The notes beneath the pieces were generated by a model that was given only the letters and a program-made list of their open reading frames with translations, did not search any database and was not told the origin of the DNA. DNA of 64,000 nucleotides from Segatella copri DSM 18205. GTDB lineage: Bacteria > Bacteroidota > Bacteroidia > Bacteroidales > Bacteroidaceae. Below are positions 26,034-37,856 of this stretch, one piece after another. How positions within the stretch are numbered: position 1 is the first letter of the stretch; each line of letters starts with the position of its first letter. The translations under genes and the position numbers were made by a program. Location of the stretch: the NCBI RefSeq assembly GCF_025151535.1, contig NZ_CP102288.1, positions 3,190,001-3,254,000 on the forward strand. The letters run 5' to 3'.

Positions 26034-26726
26034 ATGAGTAAACTGACAAAAAATCAAAAATCAGTAGCTGATAAGGTTGAAGCAGGGAAGGCATACACAT
26101 TGAAGGAGGCTTCAGAGTTGGTAAAGGAAATTACCACTACCAAGTTTGATGCATCTCTTGATATTGATGTACGCTTAGGTGTTGATCCACGTAAGGCTAA
26201 CCAGATGGTTCGTGGCGTTGTTTCATTACCAAACGGAACAGGCAAGGTTACTCGCGTGCTCGCACTCTGTACTCCTGATCAGGAAGCTGCTGCTAAGGAA
26301 GCAGGCGCTGATTATGTAGGTCTTGACGAATACGTTGAGAAGATTAAGGGTGGTTGGACAGATATTGATGTCATCATCACAATGCCTTCTTGTATGGGTA
26401 AGATTGGTCCTTTGGGTCGTGTACTCGGTCCTCGTGGTTTGATGCCTAACCCTAAGAGTGGCACTGTAACTATGGATGTTGCTAAGGCAGTAAAGGAAGT
26501 TAAGCAAGGTAAGATTGACTTTAAGGTTGATAAGGCTGGTATTATCCATACTTCAATCGGTAAGGTTGGCATGACTCCTGAGCAGATCTATGAAAATGCT
26601 AAGGAATTCATCAACACAGTTATCAAGCTGAAGCCTGCTGCTGCTAAAGGTACATATATCAAGAGTATCTTTATTTCTAGCACTATGAGTAAGGGTATCA
26701 AGATTGATCCTAAATCAGTTGAATAA
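26034..26726 (+). CDS. rplA: 50S ribosomal protein L1
   Basis: 230 residues. It carries the L1 core ([23 protein letters not shown], then [11 protein letters not shown] and TSIGKVGM). L1 forms the mobile stalk at the E site. In other bacteria L1 represses its own L11-L1 message; no obvious copy of that leader was identified here. Confidence 0.97.
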   Translation: MSKLTKNQKSVADKVEAGKAYTLKEASELVKEITTTKFDASLDIDVRLGVDPRKANQMVRGVVSLPNGTGKVTRVLALCTPDQEAAAKEAGADYVGLDEYVEKIKGGWTDIDVIITMPSCMGKIGPLGRVLGPRGLMPNPKSGTVTMDVAKAVKEVKQGKIDFKVDKAGIIHTSIGKVGMTPEQIYENAKEFINTVIKLKPAAAKGTYIKSIFISSTMSKGIKIDPKSVE

Positions 26727-26744
26727 CTCTAAAAGTTTTGTAAA

Positions 26745-27263
26745 ATGAAGAAAGAAGTTAAAGATACTATTATCGCTGAACTTGGACAGAAGTTGCAGGA
26801 GTTTCCTCATTTCTATCTTGTAGATGTTACAGGATTGAATGCAGAGAAGACAAGCGCACTCCGTCGCAAGTGCTTCCAGCGCGAGATTAAGATGGTTGTT
26901 GTTAAGAATTCCTTGCTTCACAAGGCGTTCGAGGCTTCAGATATCGATTTCTCTGAGCTCTATGGCTACTTGAAGGGTACTACTGCTGTGTTGTTTGCTA
27001 ATACAGCTAATGTACCAGCTAAGTTGTTGAAGGAATATGACAAGGAAGATGTTCCAACATTGAAGGCTGCTTATGCAGAGGAAAGCTTCTACGTTGGCGC
27101 AGACAAACTTGCAGAGCTTTCAGCTCTCAAGAGCAAGAACGAAGTTATCGCAGAGATTGTTGCTTTGCTCCAGTCACCTGCAAAGAACGTTGTTTCAGCT
27201 CTTCAATCAGGAAGCAACACTATTCATGGTGTGCTTAAGACATTGGGCGAGCGTCCTGAGTAA
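26745..27263 (+). CDS. rplJ: 50S ribosomal protein L10
   Basis: 172 residues. The N-terminal rRNA-binding domain (FYLVDVTGLNAEKTSALRRKCF, VVVKNSLLHKAFE) precedes the C-terminal helix that holds L7/L12 dimers. Only 18 bases separate it from rplA, so there is little room for the long L10 leader seen in some other phyla. Confidence 0.96.
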   Translation: MKKEVKDTIIAELGQKLQEFPHFYLVDVTGLNAEKTSALRRKCFQREIKMVVVKNSLLHKAFEASDIDFSELYGYLKGTTAVLFANTANVPAKLLKEYDKEDVPTLKAAYAEESFYVGADKLAELSALKSKNEVIAEIVALLQSPAKNVVSALQSGSNTIHGVLKTLGERPE

Positions 27264-27319
27264 TCAATCACAATGTTATCATTAATTATAGTATAAACAA
27301 AAATAAAATTTAGAATAAA

Positions 27320-27697
27320 ATGGCAGATATCAAAGCTATTGCAGAAGAGTTAGTAAATCTTACTGTTAAGGAAGTTAATGAGTTGGCAACAGTCCTCAAG
27401 GACGAGTATGGTATTGAGCCTGCTGCTGCAGCTGTAGCTGTAGCTGCTGGTCCTGCTGCTGGTGGTGCAGCTGCAGCTGAGGAGAAGTCTACATTCGACG
27501 TAGTCCTCGCTGAGGTTGGTGGCGCTAAGCTCCAGGTTGTAAAGGCTGTTAAGGAGGCTTGTGGTCTCGGTTTGAAAGAGGCTAAGGATCTCGTAGACGG
27601 TGCTCCTTCTACAATCAAGGAAGGTGTAGCTAAGGACGAGGCTGAGAACCTTAAGAAGGCTATCGAAGAGGCCGGTGCTAAGGTAGAGCTCAAGTAA
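27320..27697 (+). CDS. rplL: 50S ribosomal protein L7/L12
   Basis: 125 residues in three parts: an N-terminal dimerisation domain, an Ala/Gly-rich hinge (about residues 34-55), and the globular C-terminal domain starting [17 protein letters not shown] that recruits translational GTPases. It is followed by a hairpin-T tract at 27726 ahead of rpoB. Confidence 0.97.
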   Translation: MADIKAIAEELVNLTVKEVNELATVLKDEYGIEPAAAAVAVAAGPAAGGAAAAEEKSTFDVVLAEVGGAKLQVVKAVKEACGLGLKEAKDLVDGAPSTIKEGVAKDEAENLKKAIEEAGAKVELK

Positions 27698-27725
27698 TTA
27701 GAGTAATACATTTTTTTATATAAAT

Positions 27726-27763
27726 GGTTAGGATTCTCCAAGTAGGTGAGTCCTAACCTTTTT
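27726..27763 (+). terminator. Attenuator-like terminator between rplL and rpoB
   Basis: GGTTAGGATTC pairs with GAGTCCTAACC across an 11-base loop and is followed by five T residues. No promoter box was found between it and rpoB, so partial read-through must feed rpoBC. Confidence 0.75.
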
Positions 27764-27808
27764 GTGTCTTTTATTATATTATTAATAAAACCCATTTAAT
27801 AACTTCTA

Positions 27809-30800
27809 ATGGCTACAAAAATTGTTGATAACAGAGTAAATTTTGCCAGCGTGCATAATCCGTATCCATATCCGGATTTCCTCGATGTGCAGTTAAAGTC
27901 TTTCAAGGACTTCTTACAGTTGGATACTCCGCCTGAGGAACGCAAGAATGACGGTCTGTATAAGGTGTTCTCTGAGAACTTCCCTATTACCGATACACGT
28001 AACAATTTCGTTCTTGAGTTCTTGGATTACTATATCGACCCTCCTCGCTATTCTATTGATGAGTGTTTGGAGCGTGGTCTTACATATAGTGTACCTTTGA
28101 AGGCTAAGATGAAACTGTATTGTACTGATCCTGATCATGAGGATTTCGGTACATTTATTCAGGATGTGTTCCTTGGTACTATCCCATATATGACCGATAA
28201 TGGTACTTTTGTGATTAACGGTGCTGAGCGTGTTGTTGTTTCTCAGCTTCATCGCTCTCCTGGTGTGTTCTTTAGCCAGGGTGTTCATGCAAATGGTACC
28301 ATGCTTTATTCTGCTCGCATCATTCCTTTCAAGGGAAGCTGGATTGAATTTGCAACTGACATTAACAATGTAATGTATGCATATATCGATCGTAAGAAGA
28401 AGTTGCCTGTAACCACATTGTTGCGTGCTATTGGTTACGAACAGGATAAGGATATTCTTCAGATTTTTGATCTCGCCGAGGAGGTGAAGGTTAACAAGAA
28501 GAATATGAAGGCTGCTATTGGTCGTAAACTTGCTGCTCGTGTTTTGAAGAGTTGGAATGAGGACTTCGTTGATGAGGATACTGGTGAAGTAGTATCTATC
28601 GAGCGTAATGAAGTAATCATGGAGCGTGAGACTGAACTTACTGCTGATAATATTGAGGAGATTGTTGAGAGTGGTGCGCAGACTATTCTTCTTCATAAGG
28701 ATGAGGAAGCTGCCAACAAGTTTACTATTATCTTCAATACTTTGGCAAAGGATCCAAGTAACTCTGAGAAGGAAGCTGTTAACTATATCTATCGCCAGTT
28801 GCGTAATGCTGATCCTGCAGATGACGCAAGTGCACGTGAGGTTTTCCAAAACCTGTTCTTCTCCGATAAGCGTTATGATTTGGGTGAGGTAGGTCGTTAT
28901 CGTATCAATAAGAAATTGAATCTTGATACTGACATTGATGTTCGTGTCTTGACTAAGGAAGATATTATTGAGATCATTAAATATCTTATTCAGCTGATCA
29001 ACTCTAGTGCAACAGTTGACGATATCGACCACTTGTCTAATCGTCGTGTTCGTACAGTAGGTGAGCAGTTGGCTAACCAGTTCTCTATTGGTTTGGCACG
29101 TATGACCCGTACTATCCGTGAACGTATGAATGTTCGCGACAATGAGGTGTTTACTCCAACAGATTTGATTAATGCTAAGACAATCTCTAGTGTTATCAAT
29201 TCTTTCTTTGGAACTAACCCATTGTCACAGTTCATGGACCAGACTAATCCTCTGGCTGAGGTAACCCATAAGCGTCGTCTTTCTGCCTTAGGTCCTGGTG
29301 GTTTGTCTCGTGAGCGTGCCGGTTTCGAGGTTCGTGATGTACATTATACACACTATGGTCGTCTTTGCCCTATTGAGAGTCCTGAAGGTCCAAACATCGG
29401 TTTGATTTCTTCTCTCTGTATGTATGCAAAGATAAACGATCTTGGTTTTATTGTAACACCTTATCGTAAGGTGAATGATAGCAAGGTCGATATGGCTAAT
29501 GAGGATGTTGTATACTTGACTGCTGAAGATGAAGAGTCTAAGATTATCGGTCAGGGTAATGCTCCTTTAACTGTTGATGGTTCTTTCATTCGCGATGTAG
29601 TAAAGTGTCGTCAGGATGCAGATTATCCAGTTGTTGGTCCAGACCAAGTTGACTATGTTGACGTTTCTCCACAGCAGATTGCTTCTGTATCCGCTGGTTT
29701 GATTCCTTTCTTGGAGCATGATGATGGTCACCGTGCGTTAATGGGATGTAATATGATGCGTCAGGCTGTACCATTGCTTCATAATGATGCTCCAATCGTA
29801 GGTACTGGTCTTGAGAAGCAAGTTTGTGAGGATTCACGTACTATGGTTACTGCAGAAGGTGAGGGTGTTATTGAATATGTTGATGCTACAACTATCCGTA
29901 TCCTTTACGATCGTACAGAAGACGATGAGTTCGTAAGTTTCGAACCTGCTTTGAAGGAGTATCGTATTCCTAAGTTCCGTCGTACAAACCAGAATATGAC
30001 CATCGACTTGCGTCCTATCTGTAATAAGGGACAGCGTGTAAAGAAGGGTGATATCCTGACAGAGGGTTATGCAACAGAAAAAGGTGAGTTGGCTTTGGGT
30101 CGTAACCTGCTTGTTGCTTATATTCCTTGGAAGGGTTACAACTATGAGGATGCTGTTGTTATTTCTGAACGTATGGTTCGTGATGACGTATTGACATCTG
30201 TACATGTTGACGAATACTCTCTTGATGTGCGTGAAACTAAGCGTGGCGTAGAGGAATTCACATCTGATATCCCTAATGTCAGCGAGGAAGCTACAAAGGA
30301 TCTTGACGATAATGGTATCGTGCGTGTTGGCGCAAGAATTGAGCCAGGTGATATCATGATTGGTAAGATTTCGCCTAAGGGTGAAAGTGATCCTTCACCA
30401 GAAGAGAAGTTGCTTCGTGCTATCTTTGGTGATAAGGCTGGTGATGTGAAGGATTCTTCATTGAAGGCAAATCCATCATTGAGCGGTGTAGTTATTGACA
30501 AGAAGTTGTTCTCTCGTGCTATCAAGACCCGTGAGTCAAAGAAGCAGGATAAGATTATTCTTGCTAAGATTGATGAGGAGTATGAGGCAAAGGGTAATGA
30601 TTTGAAGGATATCCTCGTAGACAAGTTACTTACACTTACAGAAGGTATGACTTCTGAGGGTGTTAAGGATTATACAGGTGCTGAGATTATCACCAAGGGC
30701 AGTACCTTTACTGCTACAGCCTTGAAGAATTTGGAGTATGATGGTGTTCAGTCTAATAAGTGGACTAAGGATGAGCATACCAATGGCTTGATTCAGAGAC

Positions 30801-31621
30801 TTATTATGAACTATATCCGCAAGTATAAGCAACTTGATGCTGAATTAAAGCGCCGTAAGTTTGCTATCACTATTGGTGATGAACTTCCATCAGGTATTCT
30901 TCAGATGGCTAAGGTATATATTGCAAAGAAGCGTAAGATTCAGGTTGGTGATAAACTTGCCGGTCGTCATGGTAATAAGGGTATTGTGTCTAAGGTCGTT
31001 CGTTTGGAGGATATGCCATTTATGGCTGACGGTCGTCCTGTTGATATGGTATTGAACCCATTGGGTGTGCCTTCTCGTATGAACCTTGGTCAGATCTTCG
31101 AGTGTATCTTGGGTGCTGCAGGTAAAAAGTTGGGTGTAAAGTTTGCTACTCCTATCTTTGATGGTGCTAAATTGGATGATCTCTCTGAATGGACAGATAA
31201 GGCAGGCTTGCCACGTTTCTGCTCAACTTACCTTTATGATGGTGAGACTGGAGAGCAGTTTGACCAGCCAGCTACTGTTGGTATGACTTACTTCTTGAAG
31301 TTAGGTCATATGGTTGAGGATAAGATGCACGCTCGTTCTATTGGTCCATACTCTTTGATTACGCAACAGCCACTTGGTGGTAAAGCACAGTTTGGTGGTC
31401 AGCGATTCGGAGAGATGGAGGTCTGGGCTATCGAGGCATTCGGTGCAAGCCACGTTTTGCAGGAGATCCTGACTGTTAAGTCAGATGATGTTGTAGGACG
31501 TAGCAAGGCATACGAAGCAATCGTAAAGGGCGATCCAATGCCAACTCCTGGTATTCCTGAGTCACTTAACGTATTGCTCCATGAGCTTCGTGGCCTTGGT
31601 TTGAGCATCAAACTTGATTAA
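27809..31621 (+). CDS. rpoB: RNA polymerase beta subunit
   Basis: 1270 residues, typical for Bacteroidota. The rifampicin-binding segment ([18 protein letters not shown], then [19 protein letters not shown]) keeps the usual residues of sensitive enzymes, so no known resistance change is seen there. The C-terminal part has [11 protein letters not shown] and [21 protein letters not shown]. It forms the catalytic core with RpoC, encoded 31 bases downstream. Expression appears to depend on read-through of the 27726 attenuator. Confidence 0.98.
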   Translation: MATKIVDNRVNFASVHNPYPYPDFLDVQLKSFKDFLQLDTPPEERKNDGLYKVFSENFPITDTRNNFVLEFLDYYIDPPRYSIDECLERGLTYSVPLKAKMKLYCTDPDHEDFGTFIQDVFLGTIPYMTDNGTFVINGAERVVVSQLHRSPGVFFSQGVHANGTMLYSARIIPFKGSWIEFATDINNVMYAYIDRKKKLPVTTLLRAIGYEQDKDILQIFDLAEEVKVNKKNMKAAIGRKLAARVLKSWNEDFVDEDTGEVVSIERNEVIMERETELTADNIEEIVESGAQTILLHKDEEAANKFTIIFNTLAKDPSNSEKEAVNYIYRQLRNADPADDASAREVFQNLFFSDKRYDLGEVGRYRINKKLNLDTDIDVRVLTKEDIIEIIKYLIQLINSSATVDDIDHLSNRRVRTVGEQLANQFSIGLARMTRTIRERMNVRDNEVFTPTDLINAKTISSVINSFFGTNPLSQFMDQTNPLAEVTHKRRLSALGPGGLSRERAGFEVRDVHYTHYGRLCPIESPEGPNIGLISSLCMYAKINDLGFIVTPYRKVNDSKVDMANEDVVYLTAEDEESKIIGQGNAPLTVDGSFIRDVVKCRQDADYPVVGPDQVDYVDVSPQQIASVSAGLIPFLEHDDGHRALMGCNMMRQAVPLLHNDAPIVGTGLEKQVCEDSRTMVTAEGEGVIEYVDATTIRILYDRTEDDEFVSFEPALKEYRIPKFRRTNQNMTIDLRPICNKGQRVKKGDILTEGYATEKGELALGRNLLVAYIPWKGYNYEDAVVISERMVRDDVLTSVHVDEYSLDVRETKRGVEEFTSDIPNVSEEATKDLDDNGIVRVGARIEPGDIMIGKISPKGESDPSPEEKLLRAIFGDKAGDVKDSSLKANPSLSGVVIDKKLFSRAIKTRESKKQDKIILAKIDEEYEAKGNDLKDILVDKLLTLTEGMTSEGVKDYTGAEIITKGSTFTATALKNLEYDGVQSNKWTKDEHTNGLIQRLIMNYIRKYKQLDAELKRRKFAITIGDELPSGILQMAKVYIAKKRKIQVGDKLAGRHGNKGIVSKVVRLEDMPFMADGRPVDMVLNPLGVPSRMNLGQIFECILGAAGKKLGVKFATPIFDGAKLDDLSEWTDKAGLPRFCSTYLYDGETGEQFDQPATVGMTYFLKLGHMVEDKMHARSIGPYSLITQQPLGGKAQFGGQRFGEMEVWAIEAFGASHVLQEILTVKSDDVVGRSKAYEAIVKGDPMPTPGIPESLNVLLHELRGLGLSIKLD

Positions 31622-31652
31622 TTTTGAGAACCCCTAATTTATATATAGAAAC

Positions 31653-34600
31653 ATGGCTTTCAAAAAAGATACAAAGGTAAAGAATAATTTTACGAAGATT
31701 ACCATCGGTCTCGCTTCGCCAGAGGAGATCTTGGAAAATTCGTATGGTGAGGTTACTAAACCGGAAACCATTAATTATCGTACATATAAGCCGGAGCGTG
31801 ATGGCTTGTTCTGCGAGCGTATTTTTGGTCCTACTAAGGACTATGAATGCGCCTGCGGCAAGTACAAGCGTATCCGTTATAAGGGAATCGTCTGCGACCG
31901 ATGCGGTGTAGAGGTTACAGAGAAGAAAGTTCGTCGTGAACGCTCTGGTCACATTGAGCTTGTCGTACCTGTTGCTCATATTTGGTATTTCCGTTCTCTT
32001 CCAAATAAGATTGGTTACCTTTTGGGTATGCCGACCAAGAAACTTGATGCTGTCATTTACTACGAGAAGTATGTAGTTATCCAGCCTGGTATTCTTGAGG
32101 GAAAGACTGATGCTGATGGTCTTGAATTGAACGGTTCTCACAAACTCGATCTCTTGTCAGAAGATGAATATATGGCTCTTCTTGACCAGTATGATCCTAA
32201 TGGTGACAATGAACTTTTGGATGATACGGACCCTAATAAGTTTATCGCAAAAATGGGTGCTGAAGCAATTTATCAGTTGCTCCAGAATGTAGACCTTGAC
32301 TCTTTGTCATACGAACTCCGCGATCGCGCAAATAACGATTTAAGTCAGCAGCGTAAAACTGAGGCTCTGAAGCGTCTGCAAGTTGTAGAAGGTTTCCGTG
32401 CTAGTAAAGGTATTAACAAGCCTGAATGGATGATCATGAAGATTATTCCTGTTACTCCACCTGAGCTGCGTCCGTTGGTACCATTGGATGGTGGTCGTTT
32501 TGCAACATCAGACTTGAATGACCTCTATCGTCGTGTGATTATCCGTAACAACCGTTTGAAGAGATTGGTTGAAATCAAGGCTCCTGAGGTTATTCTCCGT
32601 AACGAGAAGCGTATGTTGCAGGAGGCTGTTGACAGCTTGTTCGACAACTCACGCAAGAGTTCTGCTGTAAAGAGTGAGAGCAATCGTCCTTTGAAGTCAC
32701 TCTCTGACTCTTTAAAGGGTAAGCAGGGTCGTTTCCGTCAGAACTTGCTGGGTAAGCGTGTTGACTATTCTGCCCGTTCTGTAATCGTTGTAGGTCCAGA
32801 ATTGAAGATGGGTGAGTGTGGTCTTCCAAAACTGATGGCTGCAGAGCTTTACAAACCATTTATCATCCGTAAGTTGATAGAGCGTGGTATCGTTAAGACT
32901 GTTAAGAGTGCCAAGAAGATTGTTGATCGTCGCGAGCCAGTTATTTGGGATATTCTTGAGAATGTAATGAAGGGTCATCCGGTTATGTTGAACCGTGCCC
33001 CTACGCTTCACCGACTCGGTATCCAGGCATTCCAGCCTAAGATGATTGAAGGTAAGGCTATTCAGTTGCATCCATTGGCATGTACAGCGTTCAACGCCGA
33101 CTTCGATGGTGACCAGATGGCTGTTCACCTTCCATTGAGCAATGAGGCTGTTTTGGAGGCTCAAATCCTGATGCTTCAGAGTCATAACATTCTTAACCCA
33201 GCTAATGGTGCGCCTATCACCGTTCCTTCTCAGGATATGGTGCTTGGTCTTTACTATATTACTAAGATTCGTCCAGGTGCAAAGGGTGAGGGCTTGACAT
33301 TCTATGGTCCTGAAGAGGCATTGATTGCTCGTAACGAGGGCCGATGTGATCTTCATGCTTCGATTAAGGTTGTAGTTGACGACTTGGTTGATGGTACAAT
33401 CCAGAAACGAATGGTAGAAACTTCTGTTGGACGTGTCATCGTTAATGGTATCATTCCTGATGAAGTTGGCTTCTTCAATGATGTGATTTCCAAGAAAACC
33501 CTCCGTGGTTTGATTTCTAATGTTATCAAGGCTGTTGGTATGGCTAAGGCTTGTGAATTCCTTGATGGAATCAAGAACTTAGGTTATCGTATGGCTTATG
33601 TCGCAGGATTGTCATTCAACCTTGGTGATATTATTATTCCACCAGAGAAGGAAGCTATTGTAGAGCGCGGTCGCAAGGAGGTTGAGGAAATTACCAATAA
33701 CTATAATATGGGTTTCATCACCAATAAGGAACGATACAACCAGGTTATTGATGCGTGGACTCACGTAAATACAGATTTGGGTAATATCTTGATGAAGGAG
33801 ATGACCGAAGCTGACCAGGGATTCAACGCCGTATACATGATGCTTGATTCCGGAGCCCGTGGTTCTAAGGATCAGATTAAGCAGTTGTCTGGTATGCGTG
33901 GTTTGATGGCTAAACCTCAGAAGGCTGGTGCAGAGGGCGCGCAGATCATCGAGAACCCTATCCTTTCTAACTTTAAGGAGGGTATGTCTGTATTGGAGTA
34001 CTTTATCGCTTCTCACGGTGCCCGTAAGGGTCTTGCTGATACCGCTATGAAGACTGCCGATGCCGGTTACTTGACTCGTCGTCTTGTAGACGTTTCTCAC
34101 GATGTTATTATCACCGAAGAGGATTGTGGTACATTGCGTGGCTTGGTTTGTACAGCTTTAAAGAATGGTGATGAGATTATTTCATCTCTTTATGAGCGTA
34201 TTTTGGGTCGTGTTTCTGTGCATGATGTTATTCATCCAACAACTGGTGAACTGATTGTCAAATCTGGTGAAGAAATCACCGAGGCTAAGGCAAAGGCTAT
34301 TGATGAATCTCCTATCGAGAGTGTTGAAATTCGTTCGGTTCTCACCTGTGAGAGCAAAAAGGGTGTCTGCATGAAGTGCTATGGCCGTAACTTGGCAACA
34401 GCCCGTATGGTACAGTTGGGTGAAGCCGTTGGTGTCATCGCTGCTCAAGCTATCGGTGAGCCAGGTACTCAGTTGACTCTCCGTACATTCCACGCCGGTG
34501 GTATTGCATCTAACGCTGCTGCCAATGCTAAGATTGCTGCGAAGAATAAGTCTCGTATTGAGTTTGACGAGTTGAGCACAGTACCATTCGTAGAGGAAGA

Positions 34601-35987
34601 CGAGGAAGGCAACGATATCAAGTGCGAAAAGGTAGTAAGCCACTTGGCTGAAATCCGTTTCGTGGATCCTAATACAAACATCGTTCTTGCAACTTTGAAT
34701 GTTCCTTACGGTTCTTCATTGTATCACAAGGAGGGTGAAATCGTAGAAAAGGATACTGTTATCGCCCGTTGGGATCCATTCAACGCCGTTATCGTCAGCC
34801 AGTATGCCGGTACATTGAAGTTCAATGACGTTCAGAAGGATCAGACTTATCGTGCTGAGGTCGATGAGACTACAGGTTTGGAGGAGAAGATTATCACCGA
34901 TTCCAAGAATAAGGCAATGGTTCCATCTTGTGATGTTATCGATGCTAATGGTGAAATCCTTGGTACATACAACTTCCCTGTAGGTGGTCACTTGGCTGTT
35001 GAGGATGGACAGACAATTAATACCGGTGAGGTTTTGGTTAAGATTCCTCGTGCTGTAGGTGGTGCAGGTGATATCACTGGTGGTCTCCCTCGTGTAACTG
35101 AGCTTCTTGAGGCTCGCAACCCTTCTAACCCTGCTGTTGTATCTGAAATCGATGGTGAGGTAACGATGGGTAAGGTAAAGCGTGGTAACCGTGAGATCAT
35201 CGTAACATCTAAGACTGGCGATCAGAAGAAGTATCTTGTATCTCTTTCTAAGCAGATCTTGGTACAGGAACATGATGCTGTACGTGCTGGTACTCCTCTT
35301 TCTGATGGTAGTGTAACTCCTGGCGATATTCTCGCCATCATGGGTCCTACCGCTGTTCAGGAGTATATTGTTAACCAGATCCAGGACGTTTACCGTCTTC
35401 AGGGTGTGGCTATTAATGATAAGCATTTTGAGGTTGTGGTACGTCAGATGATGCGTAAGGTTCGTATTGACGATCCAGGTGATACTACCTTCTTGGAGCA
35501 AGAGTTGGTTGATAAACTTGACTTTGCAGAAGAGAATGATCGTATCTGGGGTAAGAAGGTTGTTACTGACGCTGGTGATAGTGAAAGTCTCAAACCAGGT
35601 CAGATCATAACGGCTCGTAGATTGCGTGATGAGAATTCTGCATTGAAGCGTCGCGACTTGAAACTTGTACAGGTTCGTGATGCCGTATCTGCAACTTCTA
35701 CACAGATCCTCCAGGGTATTACTCGTGCTGCTCTTGGTACTAAGAGCTTTATGAGTGCAGCATCATTCCAGGAAACTACTAAGGTTTTGAATGAGGCTGC
35801 TATCCGTGGTAAGGTTGATTACCTTGAGGGTATGAAGGAGAATGTAATCTGTGGTCACTTGATTCCTGCAGGTACTGGTCTTCGTCAGTGGGATAAGCTC
35901 ATCGTAGGCTCTAAAGAAGAATATGAGCGTATGCAGGCTAATAAGAAAAATGTGCTTGACTATGCTGATTCTCCAATAGGAGAATAA
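31653..35987 (+). CDS. rpoC: RNA polymerase beta' subunit
   Basis: 1444 residues. The N-terminal zinc site is formed by [20 protein letters not shown] (near residue 68). The catalytic Mg-binding motif [16 protein letters not shown] is intact, and the second zinc site is [16 protein letters not shown]. The bridge/trigger-loop region includes [16 protein letters not shown]. It is co-transcribed with rpoB and closed by the 36027 terminator. Confidence 0.98.
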   Translation: MAFKKDTKVKNNFTKITIGLASPEEILENSYGEVTKPETINYRTYKPERDGLFCERIFGPTKDYECACGKYKRIRYKGIVCDRCGVEVTEKKVRRERSGHIELVVPVAHIWYFRSLPNKIGYLLGMPTKKLDAVIYYEKYVVIQPGILEGKTDADGLELNGSHKLDLLSEDEYMALLDQYDPNGDNELLDDTDPNKFIAKMGAEAIYQLLQNVDLDSLSYELRDRANNDLSQQRKTEALKRLQVVEGFRASKGINKPEWMIMKIIPVTPPELRPLVPLDGGRFATSDLNDLYRRVIIRNNRLKRLVEIKAPEVILRNEKRMLQEAVDSLFDNSRKSSAVKSESNRPLKSLSDSLKGKQGRFRQNLLGKRVDYSARSVIVVGPELKMGECGLPKLMAAELYKPFIIRKLIERGIVKTVKSAKKIVDRREPVIWDILENVMKGHPVMLNRAPTLHRLGIQAFQPKMIEGKAIQLHPLACTAFNADFDGDQMAVHLPLSNEAVLEAQILMLQSHNILNPANGAPITVPSQDMVLGLYYITKIRPGAKGEGLTFYGPEEALIARNEGRCDLHASIKVVVDDLVDGTIQKRMVETSVGRVIVNGIIPDEVGFFNDVISKKTLRGLISNVIKAVGMAKACEFLDGIKNLGYRMAYVAGLSFNLGDIIIPPEKEAIVERGRKEVEEITNNYNMGFITNKERYNQVIDAWTHVNTDLGNILMKEMTEADQGFNAVYMMLDSGARGSKDQIKQLSGMRGLMAKPQKAGAEGAQIIENPILSNFKEGMSVLEYFIASHGARKGLADTAMKTADAGYLTRRLVDVSHDVIITEEDCGTLRGLVCTALKNGDEIISSLYERILGRVSVHDVIHPTTGELIVKSGEEITEAKAKAIDESPIESVEIRSVLTCESKKGVCMKCYGRNLATARMVQLGEAVGVIAAQAIGEPGTQLTLRTFHAGGIASNAAANAKIAAKNKSRIEFDELSTVPFVEEDEEGNDIKCEKVVSHLAEIRFVDPNTNIVLATLNVPYGSSLYHKEGEIVEKDTVIARWDPFNAVIVSQYAGTLKFNDVQKDQTYRAEVDETTGLEEKIITDSKNKAMVPSCDVIDANGEILGTYNFPVGGHLAVEDGQTINTGEVLVKIPRAVGGAGDITGGLPRVTELLEARNPSNPAVVSEIDGEVTMGKVKRGNREIIVTSKTGDQKKYLVSLSKQILVQEHDAVRAGTPLSDGSVTPGDILAIMGPTAVQEYIVNQIQDVYRLQGVAINDKHFEVVVRQMMRKVRIDDPGDTTFLEQELVDKLDFAEENDRIWGKKVVTDAGDSESLKPGQIITARRLRDENSALKRRDLKLVQVRDAVSATSTQILQGITRAALGTKSFMSAASFQETTKVLNEAAIRGKVDYLEGMKENVICGHLIPAGTGLRQWDKLIVGSKEEYERMQANKKNVLDYADSPIGE

Positions 35988-36026
35988 TCGTAGAATAGAG
36001 TACTATATATAAAATAGGTATAATGA

Positions 36027-36058
36027 GGGTGCGTCATAAGTCTATGGCGCACCCTTTT
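36027..36058 (+). terminator. Terminator after rpoC
   Basis: A 12-bp stem GGGTGCGTCATA/TATGGCGCACCC with a 4-base loop is followed by TTTTATT. Confidence 0.9.
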
Positions 36059-36171
36059 ATTATCTGTAACTGATGAATAAAAGCAAAGAATCAGAATTCC
36101 ATCTTCTGTTTTCTTATGATGTTTTTTTAAAAATAAGTGGCAGATTATTCGTTTTTTTCAGATATTATGTG

Positions 36172-36179
36172 TAAATTTG
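36172..36179 (+). promoter_or_regulatory. -7 box for the DUF3467 gene
   Basis: TAAATTTG is an exact TAnnTTTG match 41 bases before the start codon. The -33 region is T-rich without a clear TTTG. Confidence 0.6.
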
Positions 36180-36220
36180 CAATACCATTTAAAGTTTAAT
36201 CCTATTAACTTAGTAAAATT

Positions 36221-36547
36221 ATGGAAGAAAATAAGAATAATCAACAGCAGCAGAATCAGTTCCAGATGGGCATCAGCCCTGAAGTTGCAGAGGGTACATA
36301 CTCAAACTTGGCACTGATTACTCATTCTAGTTCAGACTTCATCTTGGATTTTGCATGTGCACTTCCTGGCATGCCTGCACCTCAGATCAAGAGTCGTGTT
36401 ATCATGGCACCTGAACATGCTAAGCGATTGCTCCAGGCATTGCAGAGCAATATTTATAACTACGAGCAGTCCTTCGGTAAAATTAAGTTGTCTGATGAGC
36501 AAGAACGTACAATCGCTCCATTCGGCACACCAAAGGGTGAGGCATAA
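36221..36547 (+). CDS. DUF3467 domain protein
   Basis: The 108-residue protein has a Gln/Asn-rich start (about residues 3-13), then the DUF3467 core: GTYSNLALITHSSSDFILDFACALPG, SRVIMAPEHAKRLLQAL and a C-terminal helix. It is predicted cytoplasmic. Function is unknown. Its place between rpoBC and rpsL-rpsG-fusA is, from general knowledge, recurrent in Bacteroidota and suggests a link to gene expression, but nothing here demonstrates one. It has its own promoter. Confidence 0.85.
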   Translation: MEENKNNQQQQNQFQMGISPEVAEGTYSNLALITHSSSDFILDFACALPGMPAPQIKSRVIMAPEHAKRLLQALQSNIYNYEQSFGKIKLSDEQERTIAPFGTPKGEA

Positions 36548-36672
36548 TGTACTACAGCATACATACTAAGACTAAATTCTCTGCTAAATTCCGCTTTTTC
36601 TTTATAATATTTGTTTTTAATAGTTATATAAAGTTAAAACTAGCCTTCGTTTTTCTAAAGTCTCCTTAATAT

Positions 36673-36704
36673 TTAGGTAGTTTGCCGAAAAAATCGTACC
36701 TTTG
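36673..36704 (+). promoter_or_regulatory. Promoter for the rpsL-rpsG-fusA unit
   Basis: TTAGGTAGTTTG (36673-36684) is followed after 12 bases by TACCTTTG (36697-36704). The arrangement matches the rpsU promoter base for base in spacing. The implied leader is about 80 bases. Confidence 0.7.
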
Positions 36705-36790
36705 CACCCCGAAAAGGCTCTATAAAGTAGTGGCTTACATCGAAATAAGACAATAAATAAAAATAAATATATAAATTAAAAAGTAAAATT

Positions 36791-37171
36791 ATGCCTACTA
36801 TTTCACAGTTAGTAAGAAAAGGCAGACGAGTTCTTGTAGACAAGAGCAAGTCACCAGCTTTGGATTCTTGTCCTCAGCGTCGTGGTGTTTGTGTTCGTGT
36901 TTATACAACAACTCCTAAGAAGCCTAATTCAGCAATGCGTAAAGTTGCACGTGTACGTTTGACAAACTCAAAGGAAGTAAACTCTTATATTCCAGGAGAG
37001 GGTCACAACTTGCAGGAGCACTCAATTGTTTTGGTTCGCGGTGGTCGTGTAAAGGACCTTCCTGGTGTACGTTATCACATTGTCCGTGGTACACTTGATA
37101 CTGCAGGTGTTGCGAATCGTACACAGCGTCGTTCTAAGTACGGAGCTAAGCGTCCTAAGGCAAAGAAGTAA
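36791..37171 (+). CDS. rpsL: 30S ribosomal protein S12
   Basis: 126 residues. The decoding-centre loops [10 protein letters not shown] and [13 protein letters not shown] keep the lysines that are changed in streptomycin-resistant mutants, so the sequence is of the sensitive type. It leads the str-like unit and is separated from rpsG by a structured 181-base gap. Confidence 0.97.
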   Translation: MPTISQLVRKGRRVLVDKSKSPALDSCPQRRGVCVRVYTTTPKKPNSAMRKVARVRLTNSKEVNSYIPGEGHNLQEHSIVLVRGGRVKDLPGVRYHIVRGTLDTAGVANRTQRRSKYGAKRPKAKK

Positions 37172-37352
37172 TATAGCTTCTTAAATTTTAGACAAAACCG
37201 CAGACTCACGGTCGGAGAAGGTCGGGAGTTGGGGTTAAAATATTTAATATAAGTTTTGCTGGAGAAGTAATCAGGTTGAGTAAATGCTCGGGTGCGAGCA
37301 TTGAAGGACATTATACAGCCCCATGCAGAATTAAAAAAAAGTTTTATTTAAA
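37172..37352 (+). promoter_or_regulatory. Structured rpsL-rpsG intercistronic region, candidate S7-responsive leader
   Basis: The 181-base gap has no ORF, no -7 box and no terminator T-tract. It holds a strong hairpin AATGCTCG-GGTG-CGAGCATT (37283-37302) and an upstream G-rich stretch (GGTCGGAGAAGGTCGGGAG). In E. coli the matching intercistronic region is bound by S7 to repress its own synthesis. A similar role is an inference from position and structure. Confidence 0.45.
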
Positions 37353-37829
37353 ATGAGAAAAGCAAAACCAAAGAAGAGAGTGATCCTTCCAGATCCTGTC
37401 TTCAATGACCAGAAGGTCTCAAAGTTCGTAAATCATTTGATGTATGATGGAAAGAAGAATACATCTTATGAGATTTTCTACAATGCACTTGACATTGTAA
37501 AGGCTAAGATGTCTAATGAGGAAAAGTCTGCTCTTGAAATCTGGAAGCAGGCACTTGATAATATTACTCCTCAGGTAGAGGTTAAGAGCCGTCGTATCGG
37601 TGGTGCAACCTTCCAGGTTCCTACAGAGATTCGTCCTGATCGTAAGGAGAGTATTTCTATGAAGAATCTTATTCTTTTTGCACGTAAGCGCGGTGGTAAG
37701 ACTATGGCTGATAAGCTTGCAGCAGAGATTATGGATGCTTTTAATAATCAGGGTGGTGCATTTAAGCGTAAGGAGGATATGCATCGTATGGCTGAGGCTA
37801 ACCGTGCGTTCGCTCACTTTAGATTCTAA
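37353..37829 (+). CDS. rpsG: 30S ribosomal protein S7
   Basis: 158 residues with the S7 core ([39 protein letters not shown] and a C-terminal [12 protein letters not shown]). It organises the 16S 3' major domain. It lies 27 bases before fusA. Confidence 0.97.
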   Translation: MRKAKPKKRVILPDPVFNDQKVSKFVNHLMYDGKKNTSYEIFYNALDIVKAKMSNEEKSALEIWKQALDNITPQVEVKSRRIGGATFQVPTEIRPDRKESISMKNLILFARKRGGKTMADKLAAEIMDAFNNQGGAFKRKEDMHRMAEANRAFAHFRF

Positions 37830-37856
37830 TTTAATATATAATATAGTTAAAAGAAA

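Noticed and set aside
27809..31621. Rifampicin-resistance change in rpoB
   Set aside because: The drug-binding segment keeps the residues of sensitive enzymes.
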